Source: Shewanella woodyi ATCC 51908
Lineage (GTDB): Bacteria > Pseudomonadota > Gammaproteobacteria > Enterobacterales > Shewanellaceae
Assembly (NCBI RefSeq): GCF_000019525.1
Contig: NC_010506.1
Span: 5,146,001-5,210,000, forward strand
Length of the DNA: 64,000 bases
Direction of reading: 5' to 3'
Shown piece after piece: positions 16,490-24,217 of the stretch; within the stretch, counting starts at the first letter, position 1, and each line of letters opens with the position of its first letter. The position numbers were made by a program, and so were the translations under genes. The notes beneath the pieces were generated by a model that saw only the letters and a program-made list of their open reading frames with translations, ran no database searches and had not been told where the DNA came from.

Positions 16490-17497
16490 ATGTCGATTTC
16501 ATCTTTATTAACCAGCGCATTAGCGAAACGTCATGATTTATTAGCGGACGCTAAGTTGAACAATACCGACTGCTATCGTGTATTTCACGGCACAGTAGAG
16601 GGCCATAACGGTTTAAATATCGATAGGTACGGCGATGCTTGGCTAATTCAAACGTTTCATCAGACATTAACCCAAGATGAGCTCAATGAGATCAAGCTTA
16701 TACTGGAAAATATAAACCCTCTGACTGTCATCTACAATGACCGCTCAGACAAGAACTCTCGGGTAATGAACGCCCTCGACACAACCGACGAGGCCTTTGC
16801 TCAATCTGCGCAAGTTATGCAGGAAAATGGCATTAAATTTACCTCCAAACTTCGCCATGAAGGACAAGACCCTCTGCTATTTTTAGATATGCGAGTCGGT
16901 CGTGAATATGTTCACGCTAACAGCAAAAATAAAACCGTGCTCAATCTATTCTCATACACCTGTGGTATTGGCACAGCCGCCGCAGTGGGCGGCGCAAAAC
17001 GCGTGATCAATATCGATTTTTCATCTTTTGCATTGGAAGCTGGGCGTAAGAATGCCGAGCTAAATGGCGTATCAGAGGCGTGCCAGTTCATTCAAAGTGA
17101 TGCCTTCCCTGCACTGCGTCAACTTGCTGGATTGAAAGTCGGTGGCCGCCGTAACCAAAAGCTGCCCGCCTATCCTAAGATGACCGCCACCCAATTCGAT
17201 CTTGTGTTCCTCGACCCACCACGTTTCGCTAAAAGTGCCTTTGGCACGGTCGATCTGATCAATGATTATCAGGGACTATTTAAACCAGCCATGTTAGCCA
17301 CTAAAAAAGGCGGCACCATCGTCTGTTGTAATAATGTCGCCAAAGTAGAGCGTGAAGCCTGGTTTAACGCCCTCAATCGCTGTGTGGAAAAACAGGGACG
17401 TAGTGTTGCCAGTCACCAATGGCTAGATTGCCATGAAGACTTCCCTTCGTTTGATGGGAATCATCCATTGAAAATAGTCGCTTTAACCTTAAGTTAA
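16490..17497 (+). CDS. RlmI/RlmK-type SAM-dependent methyltransferase lacking the PUA domain
   Basis: 335 residues. A short N-terminal strand domain (DCYRVFHGTVEGHNGLNIDRYG) is followed by the Rossmann methyltransferase core with VLNLFSYTCG (SAM binding) and the catalytic-side motif DPPRFAKSAFG. This matches the COG1092 family that makes m5C or m7G in 23S rRNA. The N-terminal PUA domain of RlmI (about 396 residues) is missing or reduced, so the exact target is uncertain. Convergent with no neighbour; repeats follow it. Confidence 0.8.
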   Translation: MSISSLLTSALAKRHDLLADAKLNNTDCYRVFHGTVEGHNGLNIDRYGDAWLIQTFHQTLTQDELNEIKLILENINPLTVIYNDRSDKNSRVMNALDTTDEAFAQSAQVMQENGIKFTSKLRHEGQDPLLFLDMRVGREYVHANSKNKTVLNLFSYTCGIGTAAAVGGAKRVINIDFSSFALEAGRKNAELNGVSEACQFIQSDAFPALRQLAGLKVGGRRNQKLPAYPKMTATQFDLVFLDPPRFAKSAFGTVDLINDYQGLFKPAMLATKKGGTIVCCNNVAKVEREAWFNALNRCVEKQGRSVASHQWLDCHEDFPSFDGNHPLKIVALTLS

Positions 17498-17522
17498 AGC
17501 TGTTCATTTTGGGTGGTTGATG

Positions 17523-17565
17523 ACTTGTCGGATAACAAGTTTGTTCTACTTGTCGAATAACAAGT
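17523..17565. repeat. Two tandem 18-bp palindromes
   Basis: ACTTGTCGGATAACAAGT (17523-17540) and ACTTGTCGAATAACAAGT (17548-17565) are each palindromic at the ends (ACTTGT/ACAAGT) and lie 25 bp apart, 26 bp past the methyltransferase stop. They could be a paired operator or a terminator-like structure. Confidence 0.5.
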
Positions 17566-17584
17566 TTTAAATATTTTGAGGGTT

Positions 17585-17780
17585 GGGTTCATTGGGTGGT
17601 TTTGGTGTTTGGTTTGTTTGTGGCAAACCATAACCTTAAGTGTATTTATTGCTTCCAACAGACGAATTCAGACCTATCGGATAATTACTCTTTCTGAGAC
17701 TGGGTTCATTGGGCGAGATTGGTACTTAGTGAGCTAGTTGTGAATCATCACTTCAATATTGTTTATTGCTTGCAGCATGC
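17585..17780. repeat. Degenerate tandem repeat, period about 117 bp
   Basis: GGGTTCATTGGG recurs at 17585 and 17702, and TTTATTGCTT at 17645 and 17762, both 117 bp apart, with weaker similarity between. The region is rich in G and T on the plus strand and codes for nothing I recognise. Confidence 0.5.
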
Positions 17781-17797
17781 CTTATGTGTAAATACTT

Positions 17798-17950
17798 CTA
17801 TGACACGGCGCCCTCTCTATTAACGGAAAAGGTCCCTATAGCCTCTACGACAGCGTCCTTGTTGTCGAAGGTCATAGCCGCATTCACACCTGATTGTTTA
17901 TATCTTTGGGCTCTCTTGGCTCCGATACCTTTGCTATACCTATAAATCAA
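17798..17950 (-). CDS. Possible 50-residue ORF or gene remnant
   Basis: Downstream of the S9 peptidase gene, a frame starting at TTG 17950 encodes about 50 residues with a natural-looking composition (GIGAKRAQRY, FDNKDAVVEA) and ends at TAG 17798. I do not recognise it. There is no good ribosome site, so it may be a remnant of a larger gene. Confidence 0.2.
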   Translation of the reverse strand: MIYRYSKGIGAKRAQRYKQSGVNAAMTFDNKDAVVEAIGTFSVNREGAVS

Positions 17951-17958
17951 GATATATA

Positions 17959-19917
17959 TTAAATTTCTTCTAAATTTAAAGACTTCCTAAAAAATAAATC
18001 CAGTTTAGTGTAAAATAGAACAATACTCTTTAGATATTTAAACCCATGGGCTTCACCTTCTAGTAGGACACTGTCATATTTTACTCCATAGATATCCATT
18101 ATTATTTTCATTCTATAATAATGTTCAATATCAACAATAGTATCTTTATCTCCTTGCGCCAAGAATATTGGAACTGTAATTTTCTTTGCTTCATATACAG
18201 GAGAGTATTTCATCAATATATCTAATTCAGTTTCTGGATCCCCTACGATTTTACTTAATAAATTATTCGACCTTTCAGATTCACTTAAATTAACATTATT
18301 GAACAATAATGTTAGATCAGTAACTCCTGCATACGAAGCAGCACATTTAAATATGTCAGGTCGATTAATGGCTGAGATCAAAGCAGAATAACCACCATAA
18401 CTAATACCATAAATACAAACTTTGCTTGGGTCTACAAGCCCTTGATTAATGACTTCATTGATTCCTGATTGAATGTCATTCTCAATTAAACGTCCCCACT
18501 GTTGCATCCCTTCATTTTTAAATTCTTTTCCATAACCCGAAGATCCTCGATAGTTTGGTTGGAGAACTGCATAACCCAATGATGCTAAAAATTGTACATG
18601 TGTATTAAAATGTCTTGTGTCCCTCACCGAGATAGGCCCACCATGAGGCAGCACTATCAATGGCGGATTTGTAGTCTTTGATGCTGGCAAAGTTAAATAA
18701 GACTCTATACTTTGACCATCAGTCGATTTGGAAATAATAACTTGACTACTTCCTAAATCATACTGCTTCAACCAAGGAGCTTTTGATGAGAACTTAATTA
18801 ACTCCAATGAATCAATTCTAAATAAATGATAAGTTCCAGGATCTATGGAGCTTGATGTTTCAACTATAGCAATTGTTTTTTTTAAGTTGAAATCAATAAC
18901 ATAAGGTTTAGACTCATCAATAGCTAGCTTTAGTGCTCCATCGAGTACTTTATCTATTTCAGAGAAATAGATATGCTTTAGAAAGCCGTCCTCAATAAAA
19001 GATACACCTAGAATATTCTCTCTATCAATACTAACAATTGCAGAATGGATATCAAAACCTACATTATCATAAACTTTTTCTTTATATGTTTTATCAACAA
19101 TATCATACTCATACAAGCTTATAAAATCATCTTGTTCGTTCGAAAGAATATAGAGCGTTTTATTATCCTTAGAAACAAGGACCGGCTGAAATGTAAATTT
19201 TTCTTCTCCCTCCCAAATCAAGTCCCACTTTCTAGATTTTAAATCTTTAACCCAAACTCTTTTTTTAGATTTATTTTCATCAACCCCATAACCAACTGTA
19301 ACAATTCCATTGGAGTTTGTTAACCAGTGTGTGGCTTCTGGACCTCTTTTATTCAATTTGAATTTACTACGAAGTTGTCCTTTAAGACCCTCACGAGATA
19401 TATCCAACCTATATAAGGATGTTTTACCTTCATCCCACTTACCAACTATAAATTTATTTTTAACGTCAGGTAACGGATTAGAAAGAAAAACATCATCTAA
19501 TAAATATTTATTTTCCACACCTTTTAATTCAAGTTTATCAATAATTAACTTGCTTAATAACAAACCTCTTCCTTTACCTTCAATATATGCTTCCAAGACA
19601 ATTGAAGAATTATCAATCCAGTAAAAATCTTCAATACTAATTTGATCATCAAACTTGTCTTCTATTATTAAACTTTTCTTGAAAGTCTCTGTATTTAATA
19701 GAACCAGTTGAGATAAAGTACCAGTATCTTGCATTAATAAAATAAAATTTCCGTCAGGAGACAACTTTACACTATTAACTTGATAAGCCTTAAAGAATGA
19801 ATTTGCAATTTTCTCAGTCTTTTTAATATGACTTTCTTCTGAAATAGTAACTAACTCATTAGAGAATGTGTAAAAACTAATAAAGACTAGTACTAAAGTC
19901 GTTAAATACTTTTTCAT
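17959..19917 (-). CDS. Secreted S9-family peptidase (prolyl oligopeptidase type)
   Basis: 652 residues with a signal peptide (MKKYLTTLVLVFISFYTFS). An N-terminal beta-propeller region (about 30-390) is followed by the alpha/beta-hydrolase domain with PHGGP, nucleophile Ser in GISYGGYSA, Asp in QGDKDTIVD and His in EAHGF, so all three catalytic residues are present. It would cleave short peptides or acyl-peptides in the periplasm. The start is 1 bp past the upstream gene's stop, with GGAGGGAGTGAT as ribosome site, so the two are one operon. Base composition is clearly more AT-rich than the surrounding genes, suggesting acquisition. Confidence 0.88.
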   Translation of the reverse strand: MKKYLTTLVLVFISFYTFSNELVTISEESHIKKTEKIANSFFKAYQVNSVKLSPDGNFILLMQDTGTLSQLVLLNTETFKKSLIIEDKFDDQISIEDFYWIDNSSIVLEAYIEGKGRGLLLSKLIIDKLELKGVENKYLLDDVFLSNPLPDVKNKFIVGKWDEGKTSLYRLDISREGLKGQLRSKFKLNKRGPEATHWLTNSNGIVTVGYGVDENKSKKRVWVKDLKSRKWDLIWEGEEKFTFQPVLVSKDNKTLYILSNEQDDFISLYEYDIVDKTYKEKVYDNVGFDIHSAIVSIDRENILGVSFIEDGFLKHIYFSEIDKVLDGALKLAIDESKPYVIDFNLKKTIAIVETSSSIDPGTYHLFRIDSLELIKFSSKAPWLKQYDLGSSQVIISKSTDGQSIESYLTLPASKTTNPPLIVLPHGGPISVRDTRHFNTHVQFLASLGYAVLQPNYRGSSGYGKEFKNEGMQQWGRLIENDIQSGINEVINQGLVDPSKVCIYGISYGGYSALISAINRPDIFKCAASYAGVTDLTLLFNNVNLSESERSNNLLSKIVGDPETELDILMKYSPVYEAKKITVPIFLAQGDKDTIVDIEHYYRMKIIMDIYGVKYDSVLLEGEAHGFKYLKSIVLFYTKLDLFFRKSLNLEEI

Positions 19918-19918
19918 A

Positions 19919-20446
19919 TCACTCCCTCCCTCCCACTTTGGTACTCTTCAAGAAGTCAATAAATGGATCTTCAGAATTCGCAGTAAAATATAAGGAGTAT
20001 TTAGACATTAAGTTATCACAACAACTTTCTAGCTCTTTTATAACCTGACTACTACGATTAACATAATTATATCTAGCAGTTCCAAACTGGGCGTTAAAAT
20101 CAATAATCAAGTGGCCACCATAATTTACCACCCCTTTATTTACTTTGATATCATATCCATATTCTTCAAGATTAAAATAATAACTTTTATTAATTTGTAT
20201 CTTAGTCCACTTGTAATCGCCAGCTGGTAAAGTTATTAATTCAAAGTTTTCACCTATTTTTATATCTTTAACCTTGTAACTATTACCAAAGACGCTAGCT
20301 TCTTCTAAAGTTATTGATTTAGGTAACATCCCTGAAATTACTAAAGGCAAAATAACATAACCTTCATTTTCATCTAATGATTCTAAATTATCTCCAGCAA
20401 AACAGTTAAAGCTAAAAAGTATAATACAACAATTAATAAACCTCAT
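19919..20446 (-). CDS. Secreted protein of unknown function, operon partner of the S9 peptidase
   Basis: 175 residues with a signal peptide ending near NCFA. The rest looks beta-rich (FELITLPAGDYKWTKIQI, then VNYGGHLIIDF), resembling carboxypeptidase-regulatory or DUF2846-type beta-sandwich folds, but I cannot assign a family. A late CC pair is present. It shares the low GC content of the downstream peptidase and its stop is 1 bp before that gene's ATG. A role linked to the peptidase is likely from position only. Confidence 0.65.
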   Translation of the reverse strand: MRFINCCIILFSFNCFAGDNLESLDENEGYVILPLVISGMLPKSITLEEASVFGNSYKVKDIKIGENFELITLPAGDYKWTKIQINKSYYFNLEEYGYDIKVNKGVVNYGGHLIIDFNAQFGTARYNYVNRSSQVIKELESCCDNLMSKYSLYFTANSEDPFIDFLKSTKVGGRE

Positions 20447-20654
20447 TTCAATCCCTTGTTAGTATAATAATACGATGAAGTTTTATGCATAATGCTACAA
20501 GAGTAAAATAATACTTATATAGCAAATACTTACCTATATTTAGTAAATTTAATATACATATGCAGCAAACCTGTTATTGAAGCTCAATCTCAATAAGCAC
20601 TCTATCAAACTTCAATAAACAGTCCAATATTAATTCAGCCTGAATCAAAACAAG

Positions 20655-20678
20655 AAAATGTAATCAGTCTTCATTCGA
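20655..20678. repeat. Dispersed 24-bp word, copy 1
   Basis: AAAATGTAATCAG-T-CTTCATTCGA covers the last codons and TGA stop of the DUF1287 gene. The same word with one difference is at 24183-24206, just past the alkylsulfatase stop. Confidence 0.4.
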
Positions 20679-21281
20679 AGACAAGGTAACTTTGTTAGCC
20701 TCAACATCATATCGATAGTGCCCTGTGATTTGGTAATCAAACAGCATATCTTCAAGTACTGGGCCGGAGCCGATATTGTGCACTACGTAGGGCTTTTCAT
20801 TGTCACCAACGCCTTGGCTAACAATGATGCCGATATGCGGGAGGTTACCGGGTAGCATCCAAGTCACAATATCACCAGAACGGTAAGATTGAGCACTCTG
20901 ACTAATTGGCAGTACTTCGCCATGGCGGGTAAAGAACGTCTGTAAATTTGGTACTCTACGATGGTCAATATTGCTGTCTGGACGTGTTAACCCCCATATT
21001 CTTTTTGAGGGATATTCTGAGAAGTTTGCCAGCATATCTTCGTGAACTAATGCTTGAAGATCGACGTTCAGCTGGCGGTAGCTTCGAATAATGACATCGG
21101 TGCACACGCCAATATTGGCCGGCACATCTCCATTTGGGTAACTAATGCTGTGGTAAGCACCATCATAGCGCACACTATGCTCCGTTCTTTCTAAAGCCGC
21201 ATCAACCAAGCTTGAAGCTGATGCAGCACCACAAACAGCGGATGAACAGAGCAGGAACAGTGCTAAAGTTAATCGTTCCAT
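20664..21281 (-). CDS. DUF1287 secreted protein
   Basis: 205 residues with a signal peptide ending near ASA. The DUF1287 pattern is visible: VCTDVIIRSYR early, RRVPNLQTFF in the middle and GDIVTW...PHIGIIV and VVHNIG at the end. The Cys-Asp and two His residues recall the NlpC/P60-like papain fold, so an amidase role is possible, but the family has no settled function. ATG 21281 follows TAGGAGTTGTC. Monocistronic. Confidence 0.75.
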   Translation of the reverse strand: MERLTLALFLLCSSAVCGAASASSLVDAALERTEHSVRYDGAYHSISYPNGDVPANIGVCTDVIIRSYRQLNVDLQALVHEDMLANFSEYPSKRIWGLTRPDSNIDHRRVPNLQTFFTRHGEVLPISQSAQSYRSGDIVTWMLPGNLPHIGIIVSQGVGDNEKPYVVHNIGSGPVLEDMLFDYQITGHYRYDVEANKVTLSSNED

Positions 21282-21467
21282 GACAACTCCTAGGATCTTA
21301 GGTTTTATTCATATAGACCCATGTTGCGCTATATTCCACCCAAATAGCAAACCACCAACAAAACACTAGCTCCTACTTTTAGCAACAAGAGCATTTCAGG
21401 ATGACAAATGAGATCAGCATCTAAAACTTCGGCAAAAAATCTGCCCACTCCTGATTCGAAAAACCTA

Positions 21468-22844
21468 TCACACACCACCTAAGGTGAGTTTGGCAGGATC
21501 TAATAACCGCTCAAGTTCATCACGTGAAATATTGGTCTCCTCCTCGGCAACATCGAGTACCGCTCTGCCCTCTTTATAGGCTTTTTTAGCAATTTCTGCC
21601 GCCTTGGCGTAGCCGATAATGGGGTTCAACGCTGTCACTAGAATAGGATTACGAGCCAGAGCTTTCTGTAGCTGGGCCTCATTGACCTTAAAGCTGGCTA
21701 TCGCTTTATCTGCCAGTAAGTAACTGACGTTAGCCAGCAAGGTAATGCTTGATAGCAGATTATCGGCAATCATGGGCAACATGACATTAAGCTCGAAGTT
21801 TCCCGCTTGACCGCCTACTGTAATGGCGCTGTCGTTACCTATCACTTGCGCCGCAACCATGGCGGCCGCTTCTGGGATCACTGGATTAACTTTTCCAGGC
21901 ATAATCGATGAGCCAGGTTGTAACGCCTCCAACTCAATCTCCCCTAAGCCTGCTAACGGCCCAGAGTTCATCCAGCGGAGATCGTTGGCTATCTTCATCA
22001 TAGACACGGCGGTCGTCTTCAATTGCCCAGAGAGTGAAACGGCAATATCTTGAGTGCCTATATGGCTAAAGAAGTTATCTGCGGGTGTAAATGCAAGTCC
22101 AGTGACATTACTAAGCTGACGGCTAAACTCTGCAGCGAACTCCTTATGGGCATTAATGCCTGTACCTACTGCGGTTCCACCTTGCGCCAAGCTTTGCAGC
22201 TTTGGTCTTATTCCCTCTATCAGTTCGATATTTTGCTCAATTTGACTCGCCCAACTCAGCAAGCTCTGACTCATACGCACTGGCATTGCGTCCATCAGGT
22301 GAGTGCGGCCCGTTTTCACAAAACGATCCACTTCATTCGCTTTGCTCTTAATCACTTGCAGCAAGTGCCTAAGCCCAGGTAGTAGCTGTTTATCCAGTTC
22401 AATAGCGGCGCTGATATGGATACAGGAGGGGATAATGTCATTGCTACTTTGGCCAAAGTTAACATGGTCGTTAGCGCCTACGGCTTGCTCTGTTAGCTCG
22501 GATGCAAGTGTGGCTAATACTTCATTGGCATTCATGTTCGAGCTTGTGCCTGAGCCCGTTTGAAATACATCCACAGGGAAGTGCTGCATCATATTCTGTT
22601 CATTGAGTAACTGGTTAACCGCACCAGAGATCCCATCGGCCATCTCTAGGGGTAAAAGTCCAAGTTTTCCATTAGCTTGAGCAGCGGCAGATTTAGCCAA
22701 TAATAAAGCGCGAATAAACGGCTCTGGCATCGTCTTTCCACTGATAGGGAAATTATTTACAGCCCGTTGAGTTTGAGCACCATAAAGCGCTGAAGCTGGC
22801 ACCTCTAGCTCGCCCATACTGTCTTTTTCAATACGTGTTGTCAT
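21468..22844 (-). CDS. fumC: Class II fumarate hydratase
   Basis: 458 residues with the superfamily signature GSSIMPGKVNP and the active-site regions SSNMNANEV and GRTHLMDA. It interconverts fumarate and malate in the TCA cycle without an iron-sulfur cluster, so it is the form favoured when iron is short. The frame opens 8 codons earlier, but ATG 22844 with AGGATAATC before it is the clear start. It lies 49 bp downstream of a small fagA-like gene preceded by a Fur-box-like sequence, suggesting iron control. Confidence 0.93.
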   Translation of the reverse strand: MTTRIEKDSMGELEVPASALYGAQTQRAVNNFPISGKTMPEPFIRALLLAKSAAAQANGKLGLLPLEMADGISGAVNQLLNEQNMMQHFPVDVFQTGSGTSSNMNANEVLATLASELTEQAVGANDHVNFGQSSNDIIPSCIHISAAIELDKQLLPGLRHLLQVIKSKANEVDRFVKTGRTHLMDAMPVRMSQSLLSWASQIEQNIELIEGIRPKLQSLAQGGTAVGTGINAHKEFAAEFSRQLSNVTGLAFTPADNFFSHIGTQDIAVSLSGQLKTTAVSMMKIANDLRWMNSGPLAGLGEIELEALQPGSSIMPGKVNPVIPEAAAMVAAQVIGNDSAITVGGQAGNFELNVMLPMIADNLLSSITLLANVSYLLADKAIASFKVNEAQLQKALARNPILVTALNPIIGYAKAAEIAKKAYKEGRAVLDVAEEETNISRDELERLLDPAKLTLGGV

Positions 22845-22893
22845 GATTATCCTATCGCTGTTGGTCATGTCTTAACTGTGTTAACTATTTACT

Positions 22894-23268
22894 CTAGTGA
22901 GCTAAACCCGGTTTAAAAAACTGACTGGTTACCCTTAACTCATAAAATAATTTCTCCAACTCCTGCTTTTGCTCATCGGAACCTACGAGTCTAGATAGCG
23001 CGCTCAAGGGTTTATAGATGTTATCTAAGCACCAAAGGCGCCAATGCCCCGCCAACATGTCATCAGATAGAGTATCAAGCAATAATCTATACTCTGCTAC
23101 ATACAAAGACCAAGCCGCCTGCTTACAAGTGCTAGCCATGGCCTCCTCCATGGAGAACCAGATTAAAACTAAACTTGGATTATCTACCTCTTCGCCGTGC
23201 CGTATCTTATGGCGCAGCACATTAATCGCAGGATCTTGATGTTCAAACTGAGGGAAACATTGGCACAT
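22894..23268 (-). CDS. Small conserved protein upstream of fumC (FagA-like?)
   Basis: 124 residues, soluble, mostly helical, rich in Trp, Cys and Leu (LWCLDNIYKPLSAL). No catalytic motif. Its position directly before fumC and behind a Fur-type site resembles the fagA-fumC arrangement known from Pseudomonas aeruginosa; the FagA label is inferred from context and not from a recognised sequence signature. ATG 23268 is preferred over a GTG three codons earlier. Confidence 0.5.
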   Translation of the reverse strand: MCQCFPQFEHQDPAINVLRHKIRHGEEVDNPSLVLIWFSMEEAMASTCKQAAWSLYVAEYRLLLDTLSDDMLAGHWRLWCLDNIYKPLSALSRLVGSDEQKQELEKLFYELRVTSQFFKPGLAH

Positions 23269-23281
23269 AAAAACCACTTAA

Positions 23282-23302
23282 TGAGAATAACAATTAATAT
23301 CA
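23282..23302. promoter_or_regulatory. Fur-box-like operator
   Basis: On the minus strand TGATATTAATTGTTATTCTCA matches overlapping 7-1-7 Fur motifs (TGATAATnATTATCA) with three or four mismatches each. It sits 14 bp before the start of the small gene ahead of fumC. Prediction by eye. Confidence 0.45.
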
Positions 23303-23393
23303 TTAAGTGGTTTTAGGCTGAATATGTCAACGATATTTACGCAACTAACTTAAGGAGACTAAGTTAAGGGAGTTAGGCTAAGGGACAGCCTGT

Positions 23394-23909
23394 TTATTTT
23401 ACATTCTGACGAGCAAACTCGTTTAGTTCAGACACTGTTCGGATCACAATCACCTCTTTGGTATTCGACCTCTCTTGTAGCTTAGAGACAAAGTCGTCAT
23501 TCCAAAACTTTGGACATAACCTCAGTACCTTATAACTCTCCAAAGTCCCTTTCAGTACCGAGCTACCATCAGGCCAGCCCTCAGGTTTGACAACAAGCCC
23601 CTTTAAAAAACGCTTAGTCACAAACCAATAACTCATTAGATAAGGCAGATCGATGTAAACCAAGGTATCGGCAGCATCTAAGCGCTGATGAAAGGAATCT
23701 ATAGGTCCAAAACCATCGATGATCCAAGTTTCACCTGAGAGGATTTTTTCATGTGTTTTATCAAACATCTCCCTAGGAACTAGTTTGCCACTAGGTTCAT
23801 ACACTATCGAATCGAGTTGATATAAGGGTATCCCTGTCGCTAAAGCAAGCGCTTTACTCATGGTGGATTTTCCGCTGCCAGGCTTACCAAAAACGGCGAT
23901 TTTCTTCAT
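23394..23909 (-). CDS. P-loop NTPase/kinase (FlaR or adenylate-kinase-like)
   Basis: 171 residues. Walker A GKPGSGKST is at residues 8-16, followed by the lid-like LDSIVYEP, WIIDGFGP and DTLVYIDLP strands of small nucleotide-kinase-like proteins, often called DNA topology modulation protein FlaR-related. It probably phosphorylates a small molecule; the substrate is unknown. ATG 23909 has AAGGAACTC upstream. Single gene. Confidence 0.75.
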   Translation of the reverse strand: MKKIAVFGKPGSGKSTMSKALALATGIPLYQLDSIVYEPSGKLVPREMFDKTHEKILSGETWIIDGFGPIDSFHQRLDAADTLVYIDLPYLMSYWFVTKRFLKGLVVKPEGWPDGSSVLKGTLESYKVLRLCPKFWNDDFVSKLQERSNTKEVIVIRTVSELNEFARQNVK

Positions 23910-23952
23910 ATGAGTTCCTTAAAGTGAGAATTCCCATAAGGCAGAAACAGAA

Positions 23953-23975
23953 AACCCACCTCTATGGGGTGGGTT
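23953..23975. terminator. Hairpin in the kinase-alkylsulfatase gap
   Basis: AACCCACC and GGTGGGTT pair across a 7-base loop in the 308-bp gap (23910-24217). It may end transcription from the alkylsulfatase side. Confidence 0.4.
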
Positions 23976-24114
23976 CAACTGATAAAAAGCATATCAAAAT
24001 CCCACCATTCCTATGGAATGATGATAATGATTTTACACAGCTTAAGATCTATTTTCATACCATCATCCTCATGGATAAGAAACTGATTGTCAACGGATGT
24101 TTATTTAATGCTAG

Positions 24115-24135
24115 ATCCTGAAACAAGTTCAGGAT
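24115..24135. repeat. Short palindrome ATCCTGAA/TTCAGGAT
   Basis: An 8-bp inverted repeat with a 5-base loop. The same gap otherwise holds only the hairpin at 23953 and the 24-bp word at 24183. Confidence 0.4.
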
Positions 24136-24182
24136 GACGACTTTACAGTGACAGAATTTACAGTGTCAGCCAGATGCTAAAT

Positions 24183-24206
24183 AAAATGTAATCAGCCTTC
24201 ATTCGA
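24183..24206. repeat. Dispersed 24-bp word, copy 2
   Basis: AAAATGTAATCAG-C-CTTCATTCGA matches 20655-20678 at 23 of 24 positions and lies 12 bp past the alkylsulfatase stop. Confidence 0.4.
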
Positions 24207-24217
24207 TGGCCTCACTC

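Noticed and set aside
17523..17565. CRISPR-like spaced repeats
   Set aside because: Only two units, with a 7-base gap and no spacers or cas genes; treated as palindromic repeats.
22050..22563. Plus-strand frames over fumC
   Set aside because: Antisense shadows of a highly conserved enzyme gene.
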